Origin: Microbacterium halophytorum
Lineage (GTDB): Bacteria; Actinomycetota; Actinomycetes; Actinomycetales; Microbacteriaceae
NCBI RefSeq assembly: GCF_002970975.1
Contig: NZ_PNFA01000006.1
Span: 62,001 to 126,000 of the forward strand
DNA: 64,000 nucleotides
Reading direction: 5' to 3'
The translations under genes and the position numbers were made by a program. The stretch's first letter is position 1. Each line of letters begins with the position of its first letter. The notes under the pieces were generated by a model. It had not been told where the DNA came from. It saw nothing but the letters and a program-made list of their open reading frames with translations, and did not search any database. Shown one piece after another: positions 17,092 through 26,036 of this stretch.

Positions 17092-18153
17092 TCATGCGCG
17101 CGTGAGGGGGAGCGGCCGGGGGAGGCCGCGGACGTCTGCGGTCGGCCACACGGGGTCGCGCGTGAGCACCTCGACGCCGGCCGAGCTCGTGATGATCGTG
17201 TCCTCGAGCTTGGCACCGGGGACCCAGGGGTTGAACGCGAAGGCCTGGCGCTCGGCGACGGTGCCGACGGAGTCCGGGGCGAGCTTCGGGTCGCGCCCGG
17301 CGTAGCCCGTCGGCCCGCCCTGGTGGTGGCGCGCCCACGCGTCGCGGCCGAAGCCGTTCGCGGCGTACGCGGCCCGGATGTCGCGGAAGACGTCATCGTA
17401 CCCCCGGCCGGGGCGGGCGGCGGCGAACACGTCGGCCTCGACCTCGCGGAGGCGGGCCTCGGCGTCGGTGTTCGCCTGGTCGTCGGAGAACGCAACCCAA
17501 CGCGACATGCTCGCGTGCAGCCCGCGCCTGACGGTCGTGACGACGGCCAGGGCGCGGTCGCCGAGCGGGGCATCGGTCGGGATCGGGTGCTGCACGCGGG
17601 ATCGCGATGCGCCCGCGACGAGCACGACCGACGGCTCCGCGCCGATGTCGTAGGACGCGGCGGCGAGCCGGGAGGCGAGGGTGCGCTCCGACCAGTCGGG
17701 CCGCGCCTCGCCGAGGACCCGCGTGACGGCGGCTGCGGTGTCGGCGCCGAGCGACCGGTAGCGGTCGAGCTCGGCCGGGAGCAGGGAGGCGCGCGCCGCG
17801 CGCAGCTCGCCGGCGATCTCCTCCTCCGCGACCGCCCCATCCGGGATGTCGCCGAGGCTCGCGTGCCAGGGCACGACGCGCCAGTCGACGTCACCGCCGA
17901 TCTCCTCGGCCGCGAGGCGGTCGACCTCATTGGCGAGCGTCGTGATCGCGACGCGGCCGTCGCGGTCGACGAGTGCTGAGAGCACGGGGGCGCCGCCGAG
18001 CGGAACGCCCGTGCGGGCACCTTCGAACAGCCACGCGAGCGAGGCGGGCGTCGCGAGCACGACCGCGCCCGCGCCGCGCTGTTCGAGCACCGACGCGACG
18101 CGGCGGAGCTTCGCCGGGCGATCGCCCGCATCGACCTCGATGGAAACTGCCAT
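17092..18153 (-). CDS. M24 (pita-bread) family protein without the usual metal ligands
   Basis: A 353-residue protein with the aminopeptidase P/creatinase two-domain layout: an N-terminal creatinase-like domain to about residue 125, then the pita-bread fold. His277 in RHHQGGPTG and a late Glu318 in KLEDTI match two ligand positions. However, the Asp pair expected in the strand around residues 203-218 reads VVTTVRRGLHASMSRW with no Asp, and the Glu before PWVPG is replaced (FAFNPW). Metal-dependent peptidase activity is therefore unlikely, and a creatinase-like or non-enzymatic role is possible. The ATG is six bases after the -10 box TACTGT, so the mRNA is probably leaderless. It heads the catabolic operon that runs to 13706. 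Confidence 0.75.
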   Translation of the reverse strand: MAVSIEVDAGDRPAKLRRVASVLEQRGAGAVVLATPASLAWLFEGARTGVPLGGAPVLSALVDRDGRVAITTLANEVDRLAAEEIGGDVDWRVVPWHASLGDIPDGAVAEEEIAGELRAARASLLPAELDRYRSLGADTAAAVTRVLGEARPDWSERTLASRLAAASYDIGAEPSVVLVAGASRSRVQHPIPTDAPLGDRALAVVTTVRRGLHASMSRWVAFSDDQANTDAEARLREVEADVFAAARPGRGYDDVFRDIRAAYAANGFGRDAWARHHQGGPTGYAGRDPKLAPDSVGTVAERQAFAFNPWVPGAKLEDTIITSSAGVEVLTRDPVWPTADVRGLPRPLPLTRA

Positions 18154-18190
18154 AGGTAGACAGTAACCGGTTTCCCGCTTATTGTGAACT
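18154..18190. promoter_or_regulatory. Divergent promoters sharing one AACCGGTT operator
   Basis: Minus strand: TTCACA (complement of 18183-18188), 17-base spacer, TACTGT (complement of 18160-18165), then six bases to the M24-like ATG. Plus strand: TAGACA (18157-18162), 17-base spacer, TATTGT (18180-18185) for the LacI gene. The palindrome AACCGGTT (18165-18172, within GTAACCGGTTTCCC) lies between the boxes of both promoters, so one bound repressor could block both. The downstream LacI gene is the likely regulator, acting also on itself. Confidence 0.75.
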
Positions 18191-18218
18191 CGCCGGACGA
18201 ACACGGGAGGCGGTCACG

Positions 18219-19238
18219 ATGGCGACCAGAAGAGCGGGGCAGACCACGACGCGCGGCACGACGATCTCCGATATCGCCGCGGCCGCAGGCGTGTCGAAGG
18301 CGACCGTCTCGCGGGTGATGAACGGCGTGTCGACCGTGAACGCCGACATCGCGCAGCGCGTGCGGGACGTGATCGACGAGCTCGGGTACTCGCCGAGCCA
18401 GACGGCGCGATCGCTCTCACTGGGCGAGAGCCGCACGGTGGGCGTGCTCGTGCCTGATCTCGAGAACCCGATGTTCCACCAGGTGCTGAACGGCTTCAAC
18501 CGTGCCGCTGCGGCGGACGGCTACCACGTCGTCGTCTCCGACGCGTTCGAAGACGCGGAGCGCGAGCCGGGGCTGGCGCTCGACCTGCGCGACCGCACCG
18601 ACGCGATCGCGCTGTTCGCGCCGCGCATGACGCGCGAGAACCTGCTCGACCTCTTGCCGAGGGTGCAGCCCGTCGCCGTCTTCAACCGCACGACGGGGAG
18701 GAACGCCCCCTCGGTCCTGGTCGACTACCGGCAGGGCATCGTGCTGTTGGCCGAGCACCTGATCGGGCTCGGGCACCGGAGCATCGCCTTCCTCGAGGGC
18801 CCCGCGTTCAGTCGTTCGAACTGGGAGCGCGAGAAGGGGCTCGACGAGGTCCGCGAGAGGCATCCCGACGTCGACATCCTCGCGGTTCCGTGCGGGCACT
18901 CGTTCGCCGACGGACACGCTGCGTGGCCTGCGCTGTCGGAGACGGGGGCGAGTGCCGCGATCGCGTTCAACGACGTCGTCGCGCTCGGCCTGCTCGGCCG
19001 CCTGGCGCAGGAGGGCGTGTCGGTGCCCGGCGACCTCTCGGTCGTCGGCTTCGACGACATCCCGTTCTCGCAGTACTCGTCGCCCTCGCTGACGACCATG
19101 ACGTCGGGGCTCGGCGACGTGGGCGAACGGCTGTGGCGCGAGCTGCGCGCCGAGATGGTCGGCGGCGTCGGCGAGCGCGAGCCCGTGATGTTCGCCCCGT
19201 CTCTGGCGGAGCGCGGCAGCGCGGGGGAGCGCGCATGA
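18219..19238 (+). CDS. LacI-family transcriptional regulator
   Basis: A 339-residue protein with helix-turn-helix TISDIAAAAGVSKATVSRV and a canonical hinge SPSQTARSLSL (ARxL-type leucine present). The ligand domain runs from TVGVLVPDLENPMFHQVL to FDDIPFSQYSSPSLTTM. GGGAGG stands nine bases before the ATG at 18219. It is divergent from the uronate-type catabolic operon and overlaps the following DUF6807 gene (ATGA). Three AACCGGTT operators, one at its own promoter and two at the importer promoter at 20062, mark its probable regulon. Confidence 0.88.
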   Translation: MATRRAGQTTTRGTTISDIAAAAGVSKATVSRVMNGVSTVNADIAQRVRDVIDELGYSPSQTARSLSLGESRTVGVLVPDLENPMFHQVLNGFNRAAAADGYHVVVSDAFEDAEREPGLALDLRDRTDAIALFAPRMTRENLLDLLPRVQPVAVFNRTTGRNAPSVLVDYRQGIVLLAEHLIGLGHRSIAFLEGPAFSRSNWEREKGLDEVRERHPDVDILAVPCGHSFADGHAAWPALSETGASAAIAFNDVVALGLLGRLAQEGVSVPGDLSVVGFDDIPFSQYSSPSLTTMTSGLGDVGERLWRELRAEMVGGVGEREPVMFAPSLAERGSAGERA

Positions 19239-20044
19239 TCATCGAGCTGCTGCGCGACGGGGCCGCCGCCGTGCGGTACGACACCGGCGACGGCATCGCG
19301 CCCGAGCTGTCGCCCCGCCCGTTCCTCACCGCGACGACCCCATCGGGAGTGCCTGCCACGGACACGGCGCCGGCCGACCACGCGCACCACTTCGGGCTCA
19401 GCCTGGCGATCCCGGATGTCGATGGCACGAGCTTCTGGGGTGGCCGCACGTTCGTCCGCGGTGCAGGGCCGACGATGCTCGACAACCATGGCCGGCAGCG
19501 GGTGCTCTCGCGTGAGGTCGCGGGGCCGGGAGCCCTCAGCGAGCGCCTCGTGTGGGTCGGCGCCGGGGGCGAGGAGCTGCTCGACGAGGAGCGGGAGGTG
19601 ATGGCGCGCCGGGCGGACGACGGCTGGGAGGTGCACTGGCGATCGCGCCTGACGCCGCGCGGCCGGGGCGCAAGCTTCGGGAGCCCGCAGACGAACGGCC
19701 GGGACGGAGCGTTCTACGGTGGGCTCTTCTGGCGCACGGCGTTCGACAGAGCGCGCGTCTCGTGCTCCGACGGTGAGGGCGAGGCCGCCGCGCACGGGTC
19801 GACGTCGCCGTGGCTCCTCGTCGTCGCCGACGATGCGGCGGTGCTCGCGGCGACCGCGACGGGCATGCCGTGGTTCGTGCGCACCGGCGAATACGTCGGC
19901 TTCGGCCCCGCCGTCGCCGTGGACGAGAGGCGGCGCCTCGCGGCGGGGGAGGCCCTCGAGGTCGACCTCTGCGCTGCGCTGCTCGACGGTCCGCCGCGCG
20001 ACCCCGCGGCGCTCGCCGCAGAGCTGCTCGTGCGCACTTCGTAA
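19235..20044 (+). CDS. DUF6807 (PmoA-like) family protein
   Basis: A 269-residue protein recognised by HAHHFGLSLAIPDVDG, TSFWGGRTFV and GAFYGGLFWR, the segments typical of the DUF6807 family. Members are often annotated PmoA-like and occur next to Gfo/Idh/MocA genes in polysaccharide loci; no reaction is established that I can name. There is no signal peptide, so it acts in the cytoplasm. The ATG overlaps the LacI stop, which implies coupled translation. A paralogue lies at 43447 in the rhamnogalacturonan module, likewise beside a (broken) Gfo/Idh start. Confidence 0.75.
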   Translation: MIIELLRDGAAAVRYDTGDGIAPELSPRPFLTATTPSGVPATDTAPADHAHHFGLSLAIPDVDGTSFWGGRTFVRGAGPTMLDNHGRQRVLSREVAGPGALSERLVWVGAGGEELLDEEREVMARRADDGWEVHWRSRLTPRGRGASFGSPQTNGRDGAFYGGLFWRTAFDRARVSCSDGEGEAAAHGSTSPWLLVVADDAAVLAATATGMPWFVRTGEYVGFGPAVAVDERRRLAAGEALEVDLCAALLDGPPRDPAALAAELLVRTS

Positions 20045-20061
20045 CAACTCGCGGCGACCCC

Positions 20062-20110
20062 TTGGTAACCGGTTCCCGGTGTGCTACGTTCGCATCAGCA
20101 ACCGGTTTCT
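20062..20110 (+). promoter_or_regulatory. Promoter with two AACCGGTT operators for the importer/pectinase operon
   Basis: TTGGTA (20062-20067), 17-base spacer and TACGTT (20085-20090) form a good promoter. AACCGGTT occurs at 20067-20074 (GTAACCGGTTCCC, against the -35 box) and at 20100-20107 (GCAACCGGTTTCT, just past the start site). Their centres are 33 bases apart, about three helical turns, which suits repression by a LacI-type dimer pair or tetramer. Confidence 0.8.
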
Positions 20111-20188
20111 GGCGCAGGTCGGCAGAACATCTCACGACAGGATCGACGCAGATCCGCAACGGCGAAGAAGCCACGAGAGGACGCATTC

Positions 20189-21112
20189 ATGGCGGTGATC
20201 CAAGAGTTCGCCAAGACGCGAAAGGCGCCACCGGAACGGCGCAAGGGCGACGGCAGGGCGGCACTCATCTTCCTGGCCCCCTGGTTCATCGGGCTGGCCC
20301 TGATCACGGCGTTCCCGCTCGGGGCCTCCCTGTACCTGTCGTTCACCGACTACAGCCTTCTCGAGGCGCCGAACTGGCTCGGGCTCGACAACTACCAGCG
20401 CATGCTGGAGGACCCGCGGCTGGGGAAGGCCCTCGGCGTCACCTTCGTGTACGTGTTCGTCTCGGTGCCGCTGCAGCTCGCCGCGGCGCTCGGGCTCGCG
20501 ATCATCCTCGACAAGGGGCTGAAGGGGCTGGCGATCTACCGCTCGGTCTTCTATCTCCCGTCGCTGCTCGGCGCGTCCGTCGCGATCGCGATCCTGTGGC
20601 GCCAGGTGTTCGGGGCCGACGGCCTCATCAACCAACTGCTCGGGCTCTTCGGGATCCAGGGCGAGGGGTGGGTCTCGCACCCCGACTACGCGCTCGGCAC
20701 CCTGATCGTCCTGAACGTGTGGACGTTCGGCGCCCCGATGGTCATCTTCCTCGCGGGGCTGCGCCAGATCCCGCAGATGTACTACGAAGCCGCCGCGATC
20801 GACGGCGCGGGCCGCTTCCGGCAGTTCTGGTCGATCACGGTGCCGCTGCTGACGCCCATCATCTTCTTCAACCTCGTGCTCCAGCTGATCGGTGCGTTCC
20901 AGACCTTCACGCAGGCCTTCATCGTGTCGAACGGCACGGGCGGGCCGGTCGATTCGACGCTCTTCTACACGCTCTACCTCTACCAGCGCGGCTTCGGCGC
21001 ATACGACATGGGATACGCATCGGCGCTCGCCTGGCTGCTGCTGCTCATCATCGCCGGCATGACCGCGGCCAACTTCCTGATCTCGAAGTACTGGGTGTTC
21101 TACGATGACTGA
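20189..21112 (+). CDS. Carbohydrate ABC transporter permease (MalF-like)
   Basis: A 307-residue inner-membrane protein with six predicted transmembrane segments, the first being LIFLAPWFIGLALITAFPLG. The coupling-helix EAA motif reads YYEAAAIDGAGRFRQFWSITVPLLTP (about residues 195-220). It forms the importer channel with the next gene. The ATG at 20189 has GAGAGG eight bases upstream; earlier in-frame starts would precede the transcription start. No ATPase gene is in the window, so a shared MsmX/MsiK-type ATPase from elsewhere is probably used. Confidence 0.9.
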   Translation: MAVIQEFAKTRKAPPERRKGDGRAALIFLAPWFIGLALITAFPLGASLYLSFTDYSLLEAPNWLGLDNYQRMLEDPRLGKALGVTFVYVFVSVPLQLAAALGLAIILDKGLKGLAIYRSVFYLPSLLGASVAIAILWRQVFGADGLINQLLGLFGIQGEGWVSHPDYALGTLIVLNVWTFGAPMVIFLAGLRQIPQMYYEAAAIDGAGRFRQFWSITVPLLTPIIFFNLVLQLIGAFQTFTQAFIVSNGTGGPVDSTLFYTLYLYQRGFGAYDMGYASALAWLLLLIIAGMTAANFLISKYWVFYDD

Positions 21113-22040
21113 CTCGCTGACCCGCAGGGCCGACACCCGGCCCGCACCGACCGTCACCGAGGCGATCTCGCTCACCCCGCGCGAGTCGCGCCGGATGCGG
21201 CGGAGGGCGCTCGGGCCGACCTGGAAGCGCGTGCTGAAGCACGTCCTCCTGATCGTCTTCGGCTTCATCATGCTGTACCCGCTGCTGTGGATGCTGTCGA
21301 GCTCGTTCAAGCCGACCGAGCTGATCTTCCGCGAGCCGGGCCTCATCCCGAGCGACATCGACCTCAGCAACTACAGCGAGGGCTGGAACGCCCTGCTGCA
21401 TCCGTTCGGCCACTACCTGTGGAACTCCGCGATCGTCGTCGCGGGCTCGGTGCTCGGCAACCTCGTGTCGTGCTCGATGGCGGCGTACGCCTTCGCCCGA
21501 CTGAAGTTCCGCGGCCGCGGGCTCTGGTTCGCGATCATGCTGATGTCGATCATGCTGCCGATCCACGTGATCATCGTTCCGCAGTACGTGCTGTTCGCGG
21601 GCCTCGACTGGATCAACACCTTCCTGCCGCTGATCGTGCCGAAGCTGCTCGCGACCGACGCGTTCTTCGTCTTCCTGATGGTGCAGTTCTTCCGCGGCAT
21701 CCCGAAGGAGCTCGACGAGGCCGCGCGGATCGACGGCTGCGGGCACGGCCGCATCTTCCTGCAGATCATGCTGCCGCTCTCGCTGCCCGCCCTCGCGACC
21801 ACCGCGATCTTCACGTTCATCTGGACGTGGAACGACTTCTTCAGCCAGCTGATCTTCCTCACCGACCCCGAGATGTACACCGTCCCGATCGCGCTGCGCA
21901 CGTTCGTCGACGCGACGACCTCCAGTTCGTGGGGCGCGCTGTTCGCGATGTCGATCGTCTCGCTGATCCCGGTGTTCTTCGTCTTCCTGTTCGGCCAGAA
22001 ATACCTCGTGAAGGGAATCGCGACGACCGGTATCAAGTGA
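21105..22040 (+). CDS. Carbohydrate ABC transporter permease (MalG-like)
   Basis: A 311-residue partner permease starting eight bases inside the previous gene. A cytoplasmic N-terminus of about 45 residues precedes the first membrane helix (HVLLIVFGFIMLYPLLWML). The EAA motif is ELDEAARIDGCGHGRIFLQI, and the C-terminus KYLVKGIATTGIK is typical of MalG-type subunits, in which it contacts the ATPase. It is followed after 59 bases by the binding protein gene. Confidence 0.9.
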   Translation: MTDSLTRRADTRPAPTVTEAISLTPRESRRMRRRALGPTWKRVLKHVLLIVFGFIMLYPLLWMLSSSFKPTELIFREPGLIPSDIDLSNYSEGWNALLHPFGHYLWNSAIVVAGSVLGNLVSCSMAAYAFARLKFRGRGLWFAIMLMSIMLPIHVIIVPQYVLFAGLDWINTFLPLIVPKLLATDAFFVFLMVQFFRGIPKELDEAARIDGCGHGRIFLQIMLPLSLPALATTAIFTFIWTWNDFFSQLIFLTDPEMYTVPIALRTFVDATTSSSWGALFAMSIVSLIPVFFVFLFGQKYLVKGIATTGIK

Positions 22041-22099
22041 GCGCCCCGGCGCAGAACAGAACAACGGCGTTCTCAACGCACACACCAAGGAGTGAACAC

Positions 22100-23398
22100 A
22101 TGCGATACAACAAGCACGTCCGCAACTCGGCCATCGCGCTGACCGCCGTCGGCGCGCTGGCACTCACCGGATGCGGCGGCTCCGGCGACGAAGGGGGCGG
22201 GGGAGGCGGTGACGTCGAGATCCGCTTCTCGTGGTGGGGGTCCGACGACCGCCACCAGTCGACGCAGGAGCTCATCGACCTCTTCGAATCGAAGAACGAG
22301 GGCATCACGGTCACGCCCGACTACACCGACTGGGGCGGGTACTGGGACAAGCTCGCGACCTCGGTCGCCGGCGGCAACGCCCCCGACGTCATGACGCAGG
22401 AGGAGCGTTTCATCGCCGACTACGCCACGCGGGGCGTCGTCACCGACATGTCGCAGCTCGACATCGCGACCGACGAGATCCCCGAGGCCGTGCTGGCCAC
22501 GGGCCAGATCGACGGCGCGCAGTACGGCATCCCCACCGGCGTCAACGCGTACACGATCGTCGCCGACCCCGATCTGTTCGCAGAGGCGGGCGTCGAGATG
22601 CCCGACGACACCACGTGGACGTGGGAGGACTTCGTCGACATCGCCGGCCAGCTCTCGGAGGGCCTCGGCGACGGTGCCTGGGGCATGCAGGACATCGGCT
22701 TCAACGAGGCGGGCCTGAACATCATGGCGCGCCAGCACGGCGAGAACCTCTACAACGAGGACGGCACCGTCGGCGCCTCGGTGGAGACCGTCACGGAGTT
22801 CTTCGAGATCGGCCAGCAACTGATCGAGAACGGCGGGCAGCCGGACGCCTCGCGCACCGTCGAGATCCAGAACGCGGGCCCGGAGGGTTCGCTGCTCGGC
22901 ACGAACACCGGCGCCATGGGCATCTGGTGGTCCAATCAGCTCGGTGCCCTGAGCGCCTCGTCCGGCCACGACCTCGAGCTGCTCCGGATGCCGGGCGAGA
23001 CCGAGTTCGACGCTCCCGGAATGTACTTCAAGCCCGCCATGTACTACTCCATCGCGGAGGACACGGAGCATCCGGAGGAAGCGGCCAAGTTCGTCGACTT
23101 CCTGCTCAACGACCCGGAGGCGGCGGAGATCATGCTCACCGACCGCGGTCTGCCGGCGAACCTCGACGTGCGCGATGCGATCCAGGACCAGCTGGAGCCC
23201 GCCGACCAGCGGATGAGCGAGTTCATGTCCGACATCGAGGACGAGATCGGCGACGCGACCCCCGTCCCGCCGGACGGCTCCGGCGAGGTGCAGGACATCA
23301 CGATCCGGCTCAACACCGAGGTGCTCTTCGGCGACAAGACGCCGGAGGAGGCGGCTCAGGCGTTCATCGACGAGGTCAACGCCGCGACACAGGGCTGA
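22100..23398 (+). CDS. Extracellular sugar-binding lipoprotein (family 1)
   Basis: A 432-residue solute-binding protein with a lipoprotein signal (LALTGC, lipid-modified Cys25) and a Gly-rich tether before VEIRFSWWGSDDRHQ. Aromatic residues near the start and in TDWGGYWDKLATS are as in oligosaccharide-binding relatives. AAGGAG stands eight bases before the ATG. As the gene is flanked by a matching permease pair and a pectate lyase, oligogalacturonides are the most likely ligand, inferred from context. An inverted repeat after the stop may limit transcription into the next gene. Confidence 0.88.
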   Translation: MRYNKHVRNSAIALTAVGALALTGCGGSGDEGGGGGGDVEIRFSWWGSDDRHQSTQELIDLFESKNEGITVTPDYTDWGGYWDKLATSVAGGNAPDVMTQEERFIADYATRGVVTDMSQLDIATDEIPEAVLATGQIDGAQYGIPTGVNAYTIVADPDLFAEAGVEMPDDTTWTWEDFVDIAGQLSEGLGDGAWGMQDIGFNEAGLNIMARQHGENLYNEDGTVGASVETVTEFFEIGQQLIENGGQPDASRTVEIQNAGPEGSLLGTNTGAMGIWWSNQLGALSASSGHDLELLRMPGETEFDAPGMYFKPAMYYSIAEDTEHPEEAAKFVDFLLNDPEAAEIMLTDRGLPANLDVRDAIQDQLEPADQRMSEFMSDIEDEIGDATPVPPDGSGEVQDITIRLNTEVLFGDKTPEEAAQAFIDEVNAATQG

Positions 23399-23405
23399 TG
23401 CCCAC

Positions 23406-23437
23406 GCGCCCCGCTCCCTCTCCAGGGGGCGGGGCGC
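23406..23437 (+). terminator. Hairpin after the binding protein gene
   Basis: GCGCCCCGC (23406-23414) pairs with GCGGGGCGC (23429-23437). There is no T run. It lies inside the presumed operon, between the binding protein and the pectate lyase, so it may act as a partial terminator or an mRNA stabiliser. Confidence 0.5.
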
Positions 23438-23475
23438 ACTTCTTCCACCCGAAGCACGATTCACAAAGGAGTGAC

Positions 23476-25932
23476 ATGCAGCGCACGAGAGGGAACAGCA
23501 GGACGAAGGCGGCCGTCGGGGCCGCACTGGCGGCGGCGCTCGCGCTGACGGGCGCGCCGGCGCTCGCCGCGACGACGGACGCAGCGGGATCCGGCGCCGA
23601 GGCCGGCACCTGGTTCGAGAGCGCCTACGCGACGTGGTCGGGAAGCGACGACGGCTACCGCGTGTACGTCAGGGCGCAGGAGGCCTTCGACTGGCGCGAC
23701 GACAGCCGCATCTCGGGGTGGCTCGCCGAATGGGATGAGGTCGACTCCCAGCTCGTCCGGGTCATCGACGAGGCGCGCGGCACTTGGCGCGTCGACGTGC
23801 CCGGACTGCCGCGGGGCACGTACGACATCGAGGTGCGCGACGGCGACGGCGCTGTCGTGCACGCGTTCGACGGGCTGCAGACCTCCTCGTACCCGCGGAA
23901 CGGGGCGGCTTTCGTCCCCTCCGACGAAGACGTCTACGGCTTCCCCGGCACGAACGGAGCAGCGCCCGAGGGCGTCACGGGGGGCTACCTGGCCGACGGC
24001 CGCATCGATCCGGATGCCGAGCTCGTCTACCTGACCGCCGAGACGATGGGCGACTTCGACGCCGCCGTGTTCGCGGAAGGGCGCGGCGATGCGCGCGAGG
24101 GCGACGAGCCGCTCGTCGTGCGCGTCATCGGAACGGTCGGATCGTTCGACGAGGTCGCGGCGACGAAGGCCGAGGCCGGTGCCGAAGTGCCGGCGGGCGT
24201 CGGCGACGGGCGGATGATGTCGATCGGGGCGGGCAACGGCGATGTCACGATCGAGGGCATCGGGCCGGACGCGACCGTGTACGGGTGGGGCTTCACGACC
24301 GCGGGCGCCAGCAACGTCGAGTTCCGCAACCTGAGCTTCGACCAATGGCTGGACGACGCCGTGTACCTCAACGGCGGCGGGAGCGGGACCAGGGCATCGA
24401 ACCTGTGGGTGCACAACAACACGTTCGGCTACGGCCAGAACAAGCATCTCGCCCTCGGCCAGGATCCGGATCAGGCCAAAGGCGACGGCGCCGTCGACGT
24501 GTCGAACCACGCGCGCAACTACACCGTCGACTACAACCGCTTCGACGGGAGCAGCAAGGCCATGCTCATCGGCGGCGGCACGGGGTCGATCAGCCAGCAC
24601 TACGGCACGATCCACCACAACTGGTTCCACGGCTCCGAGGAGCGCACGCCGCGCGTCCGCAACGGGCGGGTGCACGTCTTCAACAACCTGTACCAGGACA
24701 TCCAGGGCCACCCGTTCCACAACCAGCTCCTGGAACGGAACACGGGCTACGGCATCGGTGCGGCGCACAACGCGACGGTCTGGGCCGAGGGCAACATCTT
24801 CGACGACGTGAACTACCCGTTCCTCCGCAGCCGCCAGGGGCACGCGCGCGGGTCTCAGGTGATCGACTACGAGCCGGGGCCCGGCGAGAGCGCCGACGCG
24901 AACGCGGGCTTCAACCACTTCTTCGGCGACGCTCCCGGCTTCATCGTGTCGCAGGAATCCGTCGCACAGGGCGACTTCCCCGAGAGCGTCGCAGGGTTCC
25001 GCAGTGCCGACGATGTCGAGGCCGGCATCACGGAGGAGGACCTCGACTCGCTCCGCGAGGCGGCAGGGGCGCTGCAGCCGAACGTGCTCGACGAGGCCTC
25101 CGCGGCGAACTTCGACCCGACGCTCGACGTCGGCGTCGTGGTGGCGGACGGCTCCACGACGACGAACCCGACGATGAAGACGGACCCGCTCGCGCAGCTC
25201 GACTGGGCGTTCCGGCCGGCTGAGGGCGGCGTATGGTCGACGGGAACGCCGGACGAAGCGGCGGCGCTCAGGGCCGAGATCGAGGAGCGAGCGGGGGCGA
25301 TCCGCAGGGACGTGCCGCAGCAGACGCCCAGCGCGCCGAGGATCACGGGCGTCGAGATCAACGATGAGCGGCGTTCGGCGACGAGCGAGTTCATCCCCGA
25401 ACCCGGCCGCATCGTCGTGCACGAGGGGACCTTCACGATCGACTGGGCCGGCGAGGACCCGTTGGCCGAGGCGTACGAGGTCGAGTGGGATCGCGGAGAA
25501 GGGGAGTGGACCCCGATCGCGACCATCGCGGCGAGCGCGCGGCCCACGACGCTCCTGACGGAGACGATGAACCAGTTCGCGCTGCCGGAGTCCGTCGAGA
25601 TCCAGGCGGAGGCGGACGATCCCGATGCGCAGTTCCTGTTCCGCGTGAGGGCGGTGAACCCCGCGGGCGCCAGCCCCTGGTCGGAGACCTATGCGCTGAA
25701 CGGAGAGCTCGTGCGTGCGACGCCGGCAGCGACGGTGGAGCGCCGCTCCGGCGCGACGAACCAGCTCACCGTCACGGTCGACGAGGAGTACTCGGACGGC
25801 CTCGTGCTCGAGGAATCGGCGGTATTCGACGTCCGGAACAACGCCGACGGCGCCTACCGGGTCGGATCCCGCCTTGTGCACGTCGACACGTACGGCGGCA
25901 CGAAGGTCCGCGACGTCCGGTTCGTCGACTGA
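23476..25932 (+). CDS. Secreted pectate lyase, PL1 family, multidomain
   Basis: An 818-residue secreted enzyme that should cleave polygalacturonate by beta-elimination. A signal peptide covers about residues 1-31 (ends in APALAA). An immunoglobulin-like domain follows (about 40-135), then the PL1 parallel beta-helix (about 150-520). PL1 hallmarks are DGAVDVSNHARNYTVDYN near 337 for calcium binding, SSKAMLIGG, HHNWF, and the catalytic-arginine motif RTPRVR at 391-396 (RxPxxR). A fibronectin-III-like domain (about 615-750) precedes a 67-residue C-terminal module (ATVERRSGATNQLTVTVDEE onwards). The same module ends the protein of the next gene. AAAGGA precedes the ATG at 23476. Confidence 0.88.
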   Translation: MQRTRGNSRTKAAVGAALAAALALTGAPALAATTDAAGSGAEAGTWFESAYATWSGSDDGYRVYVRAQEAFDWRDDSRISGWLAEWDEVDSQLVRVIDEARGTWRVDVPGLPRGTYDIEVRDGDGAVVHAFDGLQTSSYPRNGAAFVPSDEDVYGFPGTNGAAPEGVTGGYLADGRIDPDAELVYLTAETMGDFDAAVFAEGRGDAREGDEPLVVRVIGTVGSFDEVAATKAEAGAEVPAGVGDGRMMSIGAGNGDVTIEGIGPDATVYGWGFTTAGASNVEFRNLSFDQWLDDAVYLNGGGSGTRASNLWVHNNTFGYGQNKHLALGQDPDQAKGDGAVDVSNHARNYTVDYNRFDGSSKAMLIGGGTGSISQHYGTIHHNWFHGSEERTPRVRNGRVHVFNNLYQDIQGHPFHNQLLERNTGYGIGAAHNATVWAEGNIFDDVNYPFLRSRQGHARGSQVIDYEPGPGESADANAGFNHFFGDAPGFIVSQESVAQGDFPESVAGFRSADDVEAGITEEDLDSLREAAGALQPNVLDEASAANFDPTLDVGVVVADGSTTTNPTMKTDPLAQLDWAFRPAEGGVWSTGTPDEAAALRAEIEERAGAIRRDVPQQTPSAPRITGVEINDERRSATSEFIPEPGRIVVHEGTFTIDWAGEDPLAEAYEVEWDRGEGEWTPIATIAASARPTTLLTETMNQFALPESVEIQAEADDPDAQFLFRVRAVNPAGASPWSETYALNGELVRATPAATVERRSGATNQLTVTVDEEYSDGLVLEESAVFDVRNNADGAYRVGSRLVHVDTYGGTKVRDVRFVD

Positions 25933-25945
25933 CGATCCGGTGACA

Positions 25946-25991
25946 GCGGCGGGCGGCGCTCCATCGGATGCGACGATGCGCCGCCCGCCGC
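25946..25991 (+). terminator. Hairpin after the pectate lyase gene
   Basis: GCGGCGGGCGGCGC (25946-25959) is perfectly complementary to GCGCCGCCCGCCGC (25978-25991). There is no T run, as is common in actinobacteria. It may separate or attenuate expression of the next gene. Confidence 0.55.
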
Positions 25992-26036
25992 GCGCGAACC
26001 ATCGACGATTCGGCACCACACAGGAACGAGAGACAC

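Noticed and set aside
22231-23475. N-terminal part of a long open frame that runs into the pectate lyase
   Set aside because: This part overlaps the binding protein gene in another frame and is Arg/His-rich. The true start at 23476 has a ribosome binding site and a signal peptide.
23461-26019. Open frame of 852 codons antisense to the pectate lyase gene
   Set aside because: It lacks any recognisable domain and has the Arg/Val/Asp-rich composition typical of antisense frames in GC-rich coding DNA. The plus-strand frame encodes a complete PL1 enzyme.
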